Shown piece after piece: positions 55,692 through 64,000 of a DNA stretch of 64,000 bases. The number at the start of each line of letters is the position of its first letter. The stretch's first letter is position 1. Source of the stretch: Acidobacterium sp. (GTDB lineage: Bacteria; Acidobacteriota; Vicinamibacteria; Vicinamibacterales; UBA2999); NCBI GenBank assembly GCA_002737365.1, contig NSIL01000010.1:38835-102834 (forward strand), written 5' to 3'. Position numbers and translations under genes: made by a program. The notes beneath the pieces were generated by a model. That model was not told the DNA's origin. It did no database searches and was given only the letters and a program-made list of their open reading frames with translations.

Positions 55692-57470
55692 TTGTCGGAC
55701 CAGGACCTCGCGTCGATCGCCGAGGCCCGGGCGCTCGCGCGCCGGGCGAAGCTGGCACAGGCCACGCTCGCCGAATTTTCCCAGGACCAGATCGACCGCA
55801 TTGTCGAGGCGATGGCGATGGCGGTCGTGCCGCATGCCGAGGCGCTCGCGCGCCTGGCCGTGGAAGAGACCACCTTCGGCGTCGTCAGCGACAAAATCCA
55901 GAAGAACCTGTTTGCCTCGCAACGGGTGTTCGAGTTCATCAAGCCCATGAAGACCGTCGGCGTGATCAACCGGATCGACGATCGCAAGATCATCGAGATC
56001 GCCGAACCGTTTGGTGTGGTGGCGGCCATTATTCCATCCACCAACCCGACCTCGACGGCGATCTACAAGATCCTGATTGCGATCAAGGCGCGCTGCGCGG
56101 TCGTGATGACGCCGCATCCGTCGGCCGCCCGCTGCATCACCCAGACGGCCGATCTCATGAACGAGGCCGGTCGCCGCGCCGGGCTGCCCGACGGCGCGAT
56201 TGGCTGGATGACGACCGTCACGCTCGAAGGCACGCAGGCACTGATGAAGGCGCGCGAGGTCGCGGTGATTCTCGCGACCGGCGGCATGGGCCTGGTGCGC
56301 GCGGCCTACAGCGCCGGCAAGCCCGCCTACGGTGTCGGCCCGGGCAACGCGCCGTGCTACATCGAGTCGAGCGCCGACGTGCGCAAGGCCGCCAACGACA
56401 TCCTGACTGGCAAGGCATTCGACCACGGCGTGCTGTGCTCATCGCCCAACTCGGTGGTGGTGGATCAAGCCGTCGAGGCGGAAGCGCGGCGTCAGTTCAA
56501 GGATCAGGGTGGCTACTTCCTGTCGTCGGCGGAAGCGGAAACGCTGGCGAGGCAGTTGGTGACACCGCAGCGATTGCCCAACCCCGCGTTTGTCGGCAAG
56601 TCGGCCGTCTACATCGCCGAGCAGTGCGGCATCGCCGTGCCGGCGGGCACGCGCGCGCTGATTGCGGAACTGACGGGCGTCGGCCGAGACTTTCCCCTGT
56701 CGATCGAAAAGCTGTGCCCGGTCCTGTCGTACTACGTCGTAGAGGATTGGCGCGACGCCTGCGAGCGCTGCAAGCAGATCCTGAAGTACGGCGGCATGGG
56801 TCACACCATGTCGATTCACTCGCAGAACGACGCGGTCATTCTCGCATTTGGACTGCACAAGCCGGCCTACCGCATTTGCGTGAACACGCCGACCACCCAT
56901 GGCTCAATCGGCCTGACCACCGGTCTGGACCCGGCGATGACGCTTGGCTGCGGCGGGTTCGGCGGCAACATCACGTCGGACAACATTTCACCGAAGCATC
57001 TCCTCAATATCAAACGGGTCGCTTACGAATTGCGGCCGGCCATGGCTTCGCCGCAGGTGCCAAGGGTGCCTAACGTGCCTGAGGTGCTTGGGGTGCTCAC
57101 ATCTGGTGCTCCTGCGCTTCCCAAAGCGCCCGCGAGACCGCAACCAGATGCAATTTCGGCGGACGCACTGACCAGCCGGATCGACCAGTTCCTGGCGACC
57201 CGGGGCTTGGCACCGGCATCCGCCGCCACTCGCCCGGAAGCAGGCGAGCTGCGGCGAGACCTCGCCGAAGCGGCCTCCAGCCGCGAAGGCAGGCTCCAGG
57301 CACCTGCTGTCGCCGAGAAGTTCGTTTGCGAGGATGACGTCCGACTAGCCATTAAACAGGGTCGAACGCTCCTGATCGGCGAGCGAACCATCGTCACTCC
57401 GGCTGCCCGGGATGCAGGTGAGGCGGCGAAGGTGTTCGTGCAGGTCGGCTGGCCTTCCGTAAACAGCTGA
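55692..57470 (+). CDS. Acylating aldehyde dehydrogenase (AdhE-N/EutE-like), BMC-associated; TTG start; ~115-aa C-terminal extension
   Basis: '[34 protein letters not shown]', '[16 protein letters not shown]', catalytic Cys '[17 protein letters not shown]'; 3 bp after the BMC stop. Confidence 0.92.
   Translation: MSDQDLASIAEARALARRAKLAQATLAEFSQDQIDRIVEAMAMAVVPHAEALARLAVEETTFGVVSDKIQKNLFASQRVFEFIKPMKTVGVINRIDDRKIIEIAEPFGVVAAIIPSTNPTSTAIYKILIAIKARCAVVMTPHPSAARCITQTADLMNEAGRRAGLPDGAIGWMTTVTLEGTQALMKAREVAVILATGGMGLVRAAYSAGKPAYGVGPGNAPCYIESSADVRKAANDILTGKAFDHGVLCSSPNSVVVDQAVEAEARRQFKDQGGYFLSSAEAETLARQLVTPQRLPNPAFVGKSAVYIAEQCGIAVPAGTRALIAELTGVGRDFPLSIEKLCPVLSYYVVEDWRDACERCKQILKYGGMGHTMSIHSQNDAVILAFGLHKPAYRICVNTPTTHGSIGLTTGLDPAMTLGCGGFGGNITSDNISPKHLLNIKRVAYELRPAMASPQVPRVPNVPEVLGVLTSGAPALPKAPARPQPDAISADALTSRIDQFLATRGLAPASAATRPEAGELRRDLAEAASSREGRLQAPAVAEKFVCEDDVRLAIKQGRTLLIGERTIVTPAARDAGEAAKVFVQVGWPSVNS
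57057..57101 (+). repeat. GTGCCNNGG nonamer tandem repeat, 5 units, in the aldehyde dehydrogenase linker
   Basis: gtgccaagg|gtgcctaac|gtgcctgag|gtgcttggg|gtgctcaca, encodes [15 protein letters not shown]. Confidence 0.8.
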
Positions 57471-57539
57471 GCCACAACAGGTTGACCCCAAACTTTGGGG
57501 CGTGCTACCCTGCCGCGGGACAAGTCTTTCCCAAGTCAA

Positions 57540-59264
57540 ATGCTGCGTCCTTGCTCCTTCCCCATCGCGCTCTTGTGCTGCACCACGGTGCTGGCCGGAT
57601 GCGCCACAGGCTCGGGCGCCAAGGCCGCTAAGGTCATTCCACAACCGCCCACGGCCGTCCTGCCGCCGGCGCCGGCCGCGCCCGCCTTGCCCGATCCGGC
57701 GGTCGCCCTGATGGCGGAATCCGATCAGCACTTCACGACCGGCCAACAGGAGCTCACTCTCGGACACCTCGAGCGCGCCCGAAGTGAGTTCAACCGTTCG
57801 CTCGACCTCCTGCTCGAGTCGCCCGACGGCGCCCGCGCCGATGCCAGGCGGCGCGAGCATTTCGACCGCCTCGTCGACCGCATCAGCGTGCTCGAGCAAG
57901 GGGCACTCGCCAAGGGCGACGGCTTCACCGAAACCAGGACCGAGCCGGCCTCGATTGACGCGTTGCTGGCGATTGAAACTTTCGACACCGCCAAGCCCGC
58001 GCTGGCCACTGCCGAGCGGGTTGAAGCCGACCTCGAGACCACGACGCACGACATTCCGATTCCGACCAACGACCGCGTGCTTCGCTACGTGGAGTTGTTT
58101 CAGGGCCGGCTGCGAGAGTTTCTCACTGACGGCCTGTCGCGCGGCACGCAGTACCTGCCGATGATTCAGGAGACGTTCCGGGCTGAGGGCCTGCCGCTGG
58201 ACCTGGCCTACATTCCTCTCATCGAGAGCGCCTTCAAGCCGTCGGCGCTGTCGCGGGCGCAAGCCCGTGGCGTGTGGCAGTTCATGCGCGGCACGGCTCT
58301 CGAGAACGGCCTGAAGGCCGACTGGTATCTCGACGAACGGGCAGATGTCGAGAAGGCCACGCAGGCGGCGGCCAAGTACCTCAAGACCTTGCACCGGATG
58401 TTCGAAGACTGGCACCTCGCCATGGCGTCGTACAACGGCGGACCCGGTCGCGTGAAGCGCGCGCTCACCCGCAGCCAAAAGAACGATTTCTGGCAGTTGA
58501 GCGCGACCACGCGCTACCTGCCGCGCGAAACGCGCGACTACGTGCCGATGATCCTGGCCGCGGTCATCATCGCCAAGAACCCCGCCCAGTACGGCTTCGA
58601 CATTGCCCCGATGGTCTTGCCGGTGACCGAATCGGTGACGGCACCACCGGCGCTCGACCTGCGTCGCGTCGCCGAGTGGGCCGGCGTGCCCGTCGACGAG
58701 ATCCAGAAGCTCAACCCCGAATTCCGCCGCTGGACGACCCCGGTCAAGACGGGTGCCTATTCGATTCGCGTGCCGCAGGGCACAGCCGACCGCGTCCGCG
58801 AGGGCCTGGCCTCGGCCGCGCCTGGTCAGTTGAACGCCATGCAGTGGCACACGGTGAAGCAGGGCGAGACCATCGCCGCGATCGCTAAGAAGCTGCGCGT
58901 CAATCGCACCGATCTCGCCGAAGCCAACTACCTGAAGGTGAACTCGCGGATCAAGGTGGGCACCAGGCTGATCATCCCGCGCATGCCGTCATCGGCCCTG
59001 CTGGCCAGGGCTTCGTCAGCCGACCTCGAGAACGCCGCGGCCGCGACCGTAGCCGAGATTCTTGCTGAGACGACGGCGCTGCCGGAACCGGCGCCCGCCA
59101 GGATTTACCGAGTGCGCGCCGGCGATACGTTGTCAGCCATCTCGCGGAAGACGGGTGCGAGTGTGGCCCAGCTCAAGAGTTGGAACAAGATGCGCGGCAC
59201 CAGGCTGAACGTCGGCGACCGGCTGATCGTGCAGCCGCCCACCGCCAAGAACGCCAACCAGTAG
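57540..59264 (+). CDS. mltD: Membrane-bound lytic murein transglycosylase D-like lipoprotein with LysM repeats
   Basis: 'LPMIQETFRAEGLPLDLAYIPLIESAFKPSALSRAQARGVWQFM', two LysM domains. Confidence 0.93.
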   Translation: MLRPCSFPIALLCCTTVLAGCATGSGAKAAKVIPQPPTAVLPPAPAAPALPDPAVALMAESDQHFTTGQQELTLGHLERARSEFNRSLDLLLESPDGARADARRREHFDRLVDRISVLEQGALAKGDGFTETRTEPASIDALLAIETFDTAKPALATAERVEADLETTTHDIPIPTNDRVLRYVELFQGRLREFLTDGLSRGTQYLPMIQETFRAEGLPLDLAYIPLIESAFKPSALSRAQARGVWQFMRGTALENGLKADWYLDERADVEKATQAAAKYLKTLHRMFEDWHLAMASYNGGPGRVKRALTRSQKNDFWQLSATTRYLPRETRDYVPMILAAVIIAKNPAQYGFDIAPMVLPVTESVTAPPALDLRRVAEWAGVPVDEIQKLNPEFRRWTTPVKTGAYSIRVPQGTADRVREGLASAAPGQLNAMQWHTVKQGETIAAIAKKLRVNRTDLAEANYLKVNSRIKVGTRLIIPRMPSSALLARASSADLENAAAATVAEILAETTALPEPAPARIYRVRAGDTLSAISRKTGASVAQLKSWNKMRGTRLNVGDRLIVQPPTAKNANQ

Positions 59265-59277
59265 GATCAATCAACAG

Positions 59278-59722
59278 GAGTTCAAGAGATCAGGACTTCC
59301 TTCGAGCGCCGTCGCCTTCTGCGAGACGTGTTCGGCCAGGGCAGTGAGCGAGGTAAGCCGCTGTTTGGTGTTCTTGCTCAGTTCCTGCAGTTGCGCGAGC
59401 GGACCACGTCGACCGATCGCGCCACCTCGGCGGTCGAGACCTTCAGTTGCCCGCGCAGTTCCTCGAACCAGGCGCACTCCGTGCGGAGGGTTTCGATCGT
59501 GGCCTGGTTCTCGAGCGCCTGCGATGCCAGTTGGTTGACCGCCAGGCGATGTGTCTGCAGCTCGCCGTCCGGCGCGGTGATCTTCTCGGACACGCTCGAG
59601 GGTATCTCGCGCCGGAGGGTCGGGAGGACAGGCCGGTAGCCGCAGAAATTGCGGCATCCCTGGCCCGTCCGGGTGGCTGTTCCTGCAATATCCCGGAGAC
59701 GGGAACTACGCCCTCGGAACAA
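59278..59722 (-). pseudogene. Frameshifted remnant of coiled-coil protein gene
   Basis: 'LQTHRLAVNQLASQALENQATIETLRTECAWFEELRGQLKVSTAEVARSVDVVR' (one frame) continues as 'GPLAQLQELSKNTKQRLTSLTALAEHVSQKATALE' (other frame) near 59395. Confidence 0.55.
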
Positions 59723-59777
59723 TTGCGCCCGAATTCGTCACACCACCGGCGGCAGTCCGCTTGCACCTGGAGGGCGC

Positions 59778-61301
59778 ATGTTGGCCACCGTCGAAAGCGC
59801 GACCGTCATTGGCATCGACGCCTGCCGTGTGCACGTCGAGGTTGACGTCAGCTTCGGCCTGCCCCACTTTCAGCTGGTCGGGTTGCCAGACGCGAGCGTC
59901 CGCGAAAGCCGCGACCGCGTTCGCGCCGCGATTCGAAACTCGGGTTACGAGTTTCCCGCGCATCGAATCACCATCAACCTGGCGCCGGGGGACGTGCGCA
60001 AGGCGGGGCCGGCATTCGACCTCCCCATCGCCCTCGGGATGCTGGCCGCGACCGGCAAAGTACAACCGTCCAGCCTGGCGGGCATCCTGCACGTCGGCGA
60101 GCTGTCGCTCGACGGCGCCATCCAGCCGGCCCGTGGCGTGCTGGCCATTGCCGCCGAAGCCAGGCGCCACGGCGCGCGAGCCTTACTGCTGCCCTACGAC
60201 AACCTCGCCGAAGCCGCGGTCGTCTCGGGCCTCACGCTGCTGCCGGTCCGCACGCTCGTCGAGGCGGTGACGCGCCTGAACCAATCGCCAGCCGACTGGC
60301 CAATACCGGCACCGAGCACCCTTGGCACCCCTGGCACTCTTGGCACCCTCGACCTTGACCTGTCCGACCTTCACGGCCAGGCCTTCGCCCGACGCGCGCT
60401 GGAGGTGGCGGCGGCGGGCGGCCATAACCTCTTGATGGTTGGTCCACCAGGCGCGGGCAAAACCATGCTGGCGCGACGGCTGCCCGGTATTCTGCCGCCG
60501 CTGTCATTCGATGAAGCGATTGAGGCCACCACCATTCACTCGGTGGCTGGGCAACTGCGATCCGGCGTCGGCCTGCTGAGTGAACGGCCGTTTCGCGCGC
60601 CGCATCACACCATCTCCGACGTCGCGTTGGTCGGCGGCGGGTCCACGCCACGGCCTGGCGAAGTGAGCTTGGCGCATCACGGCGTGTTGTTCCTCGACGA
60701 GATGCCGGAGTTCGATCGTCGCGTGCTCGAGGCACTTCGACAGCCGATTGAGGAAGGCCGCATCACGGTGTCACGCGCCCTGCGATCGGTGGTGTTCCCG
60801 GCGCGCTTTGTGCTCGTGGCCGCGATGAACCCCTGCCCGTGTGGATACCTGGGCGATCCGAAACGCGTGTGCCGCTGCACGCCGCCACAGATCGCGCGTT
60901 ACCGCGGCCGGCTGTCCGGGCCGCTGCGCGATCGCCTGGATCTGATTGTGGAAGTCGAGGCGGTCCCGATCACCGCTTTGACTGAAGGCCCCGCCGGGGA
61001 ATCGTCGGCGGCGGTTCGCGAACGCGTGCTGGCGGCCAGGGCACGTCAACTCGCCCGTTGCGCCCGCGCGCGGGTGAACGCGCAGCTCAGCGGGACGGAG
61101 CTGAAGAAACACGCGCCACTGAACCTCGCCGGCCGGCGCCTGCTGGAGCGCTCGGCCGATAAGCTCCACCTGTCGGCCCGTGGCTTCCACCGCATCATCC
61201 GCGTCGCGCGGACGATTGCCGACCTGGCGGGCGCCGAGGCCATTGCCACCGAGCACCTGATGGAAGCACTGCAGTACCGGTTCGTTGAATCAACCTCGTA
61301 A
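59778..61301 (+). CDS. comM: YifB/ComM family Mg-chelatase-like AAA ATPase
   Basis: 'GIDACRVHVEVDVSFGLPHFQLVGLPDASVRESRDRVRAAI', 'LMVGPPGAGKTMLARRLPGILPPL', 'AAMNPCPCGYLGD'. Confidence 0.96.
   Translation: MLATVESATVIGIDACRVHVEVDVSFGLPHFQLVGLPDASVRESRDRVRAAIRNSGYEFPAHRITINLAPGDVRKAGPAFDLPIALGMLAATGKVQPSSLAGILHVGELSLDGAIQPARGVLAIAAEARRHGARALLLPYDNLAEAAVVSGLTLLPVRTLVEAVTRLNQSPADWPIPAPSTLGTPGTLGTLDLDLSDLHGQAFARRALEVAAAGGHNLLMVGPPGAGKTMLARRLPGILPPLSFDEAIEATTIHSVAGQLRSGVGLLSERPFRAPHHTISDVALVGGGSTPRPGEVSLAHHGVLFLDEMPEFDRRVLEALRQPIEEGRITVSRALRSVVFPARFVLVAAMNPCPCGYLGDPKRVCRCTPPQIARYRGRLSGPLRDRLDLIVEVEAVPITALTEGPAGESSAAVRERVLAARARQLARCARARVNAQLSGTELKKHAPLNLAGRRLLERSADKLHLSARGFHRIIRVARTIADLAGAEAIATEHLMEALQYRFVESTS
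60315..60350 (-). repeat. GTGCCNNGG nonamer tandem repeat, about 4 units, in the comM linker
   Basis: + strand agcacccttggcacccctggcactcttggcaccctc; GGCAC spaced exactly 9 bp; encodes STLGTPGTLGTL. Confidence 0.8.
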
Positions 61302-61348
61302 CGCCAGGAGAGTCACCAATGATGCCCGCGAACGTTGACGACACAGAA

Positions 61349-61377
61349 TTGACGTCAACCCATACAAATGATATGGT
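61349..61377 (+). promoter_or_regulatory. Promoter for vapBC: TTGACG-N17-TATGGT, with palindrome TTGACGTCAA over the -35
   Basis: Read directly; just upstream of ATG 61385. Confidence 0.5.
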
Positions 61378-61384
61378 TTTACAT

Positions 61385-61612
61385 ATGAAGACCACCCTCA
61401 ACATTGATGACGGTGTGATGCTGCGGCTGCGGCGAGAGGCCGCTCGCACGGGCCGCACCATGTCTGAGCTCGTCGAGACCGCACTGCGAGGCCTGCTGCA
61501 GGCCAAGCCGGCGGCGGTCGAACTGCGGCCGCTGCCCTCCTTCACGAGTGGCGGCGCCCTCGTCGACGTCGCCGACCGCGAGGCCCTGTATCGTGCGATG
61601 GAAGGGCGCTGA
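61385..61612 (+). CDS. vapB: VapB-like ribbon-helix-helix antitoxin
   Basis: 'MKTTLNIDDGVMLRLRREAARTGRTMSELVETALRGLL'. Confidence 0.85.
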   Translation: MKTTLNIDDGVMLRLRREAARTGRTMSELVETALRGLLQAKPAAVELRPLPSFTSGGALVDVADREALYRAMEGR

Positions 61613-62055
61613 TGTTCGTCGTCGACACCAACGTATTGGTGTACGCCGCCGACGAGAGCGCCGTCGAGCACGCGCGCTGCCGCGCCCTGATCGAGCAATG
61701 GCGCCGACGTCACAGCGCGTGGTTCCTGACCTGGGGCGTGGTCTATGAATTCCTGAGGGTGGTGACCCACCCCAGGGTGATGCGGCAGCCCTGGACGATG
61801 GAGGCCGGCGTCGCGTTCATCGCGGCGCTGCAGGAATCACCCGGTCTGGCGTTCCTGGTACCGACGAACCGCCACGCGGCCGTGCTGACAACGGTGGTTG
61901 CCGAGGTGCCGGGGCTGGCCGGCAACATCATCCACGACAGCCAAACCGCAACCTTGATGCGCGAGCACGGCATTCGCCGCATTTGCACCCGCGATACTGA
62001 CTTCCACCGCTTTCCGTTTCTGGAACCGATCGACCCGCTCACCACCGAGCCGTAA
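61612..62055 (+). CDS. vapC: VapC-like PIN-domain toxin
   Basis: 'MFVVDTNVLVYAADESAVEHARCRALIEQW', C-terminal 'ICTRDTDFHRFPFLEPIDPL'. Confidence 0.88.
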   Translation: MFVVDTNVLVYAADESAVEHARCRALIEQWRRRHSAWFLTWGVVYEFLRVVTHPRVMRQPWTMEAGVAFIAALQESPGLAFLVPTNRHAAVLTTVVAEVPGLAGNIIHDSQTATLMREHGIRRICTRDTDFHRFPFLEPIDPLTTEP

Positions 62056-62199
62056 CCATTCAGGCCCCCCCCATCAGGGGCGATCAACGGGCGAACCTTA
62101 CACACTCCGGCAATTTCAGCTTCGGGATCCCGGAGGGGCCATGTTAGGCTTGGGGATTAACGTCGACGAGGCGAGAAACCCAATTCAATCAGGTACTTG

Positions 62200-63120
62200 A
62201 TGTTCTCCAAGCGATACACCATCGTCTTCGCCGACCGCACGACCGGAGTCGTGCGTCGCTTCGCGATCAGCGTGAAGGCGGCGGCGACCGTGGTCGTGAT
62301 CGCGACGTGCGTACCGATGCTGGTCGGCGTTGGTGCGGCGTTCAAGGCCAAGTACGACGTGGCGCAGTTGTATGCCTCGCACGCCACGCTGGAACTCGAG
62401 AACGCCAACTACCGCGCCGCCACTGAAACGCTGGCCGGCCAGATCGTGGCGTTGCAGACAACCATGTCGGATCTTGGCGCCAAGGCCGCACTCGACCCTA
62501 GGCTACAGAACTCGATGGACAAGCTCCCCACCGTGGTGAAGAACCGCGCCATGGGCGGCCCGACCGCCAGCGCCGCACTGACCACTGTGATGCCAGGATT
62601 GGCGTCGCCCGAGACCACGTTCAGCGTGCTGAAAGACCTGCTGCAGAGTCTCGAGAGCCGCCTGCAGACGGTTCGCTCCAACGTCGATAAGCGCAACTCG
62701 CTCGCGGCTGCGACCCCATCGATCTGGCCGACCCATGGCTGGCTGTCGTCGAGCATGGGTAACCGCGCCGATCCACTCACTGGCGAGAGAGACTTCCACC
62801 CCGGTCTGGACATCTCCGCCGACAAGGGCGATCCGGTCTACGCCACGGCGGACGGCAAGGTGTCGAGTGCGGCCATGGCCGGCAATTACGGCAACCTCGT
62901 GATCATCGACCACGGCTACGGCATCGAGACGCGCTACGGCCACTTGTCAGCGTTCAAGGTCCGTGACGGCCAAGCGGTGAAGCGCGGCGACCTGCTCGGC
63001 CTGGTGGGCGCCACCGGACGAACCACCGGTTCACACCTGCACTACGAAGTGCGCGCCAACGGCCGCATCCTGAACCCCCTCCAGCTCCTGCTGACTCCCC
63101 GCCGCGCCACCGGCAACTAA
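62200..63120 (+). CDS. M23 family metallopeptidase (LytM domain)
   Basis: 'GNRADPLTGERDFHPGLDISADKGDPVYATADGKV', 'HGYGIETRYGHLS', 'GSHLHYEV'. Confidence 0.93.
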   Translation: MFSKRYTIVFADRTTGVVRRFAISVKAAATVVVIATCVPMLVGVGAAFKAKYDVAQLYASHATLELENANYRAATETLAGQIVALQTTMSDLGAKAALDPRLQNSMDKLPTVVKNRAMGGPTASAALTTVMPGLASPETTFSVLKDLLQSLESRLQTVRSNVDKRNSLAAATPSIWPTHGWLSSSMGNRADPLTGERDFHPGLDISADKGDPVYATADGKVSSAAMAGNYGNLVIIDHGYGIETRYGHLSAFKVRDGQAVKRGDLLGLVGATGRTTGSHLHYEVRANGRILNPLQLLLTPRRATGN

Positions 63121-63135
63121 ATTTAGCCGGGCTGG

Positions 63136-63162
63136 CCCCGCCGTAGCCTTGGCGAAGGCGGG
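63136..63162. repeat. Palindromic intergenic element CCCCGCCGTAGCCTTGGCGAAGGCGGG upstream of secA
   Basis: Read directly; antisense spurious reading 'RLRQGYGG'. Confidence 0.55.
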
Positions 63163-63199
63163 TATAATCACGGGATAGGCATCCTGCCTTCTTTCCATC

Positions 63200-64000
<801 letters not shown>

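Noticed and set aside
57345-58850. 501-aa antisense ORF opposite mltD
   Set aside because: Shadow ORF; the sense strand has clear SLT and LysM motifs.

Overview
GC-rich, gene-dense bacterial chromosome segment. Gene content and order suggest a Gram-negative, probably Acidobacteriota (Vicinamibacteria-like); this assignment is inference. Most of the window is core genome: guaA, dnaE, accA, recJ, lptCA-like/lptB, rpoN, an hprK-rapZ-EIIA-HPr-ptsI relay, ssb, tol-pal, recN, miaB, parAB, an LptF-LptG fusion, xerD-like, a MurQ/NagB/NagK sugar-recycling cluster, a PilMNO-GspEF secretion/pilus locus, comM, vapBC, M23 peptidase and a secA start cut by the window end. I saw no rRNA, tRNA, CRISPR array, prophage or intact transposon. 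The points most worth a second look are: (1) a two-gene microcompartment module (BMC shell protein plus acylating aldehyde dehydrogenase with a C-terminal extension); (2) two gene fusions in the LPS-transport machinery; (3) a GTGCCNNGG nonamer repeat that recurs in frame in three unrelated genes; (4) at least three decayed genes in and around the pilus/secretion locus, plus a decayed coiled-coil gene; (5) a 10-bp inverted repeat ending exactly on a parA start codon; (6) dispersed palindromic TCCGGCT-AAGCCGGA elements. Family names come from reading the translations; no database search was run.
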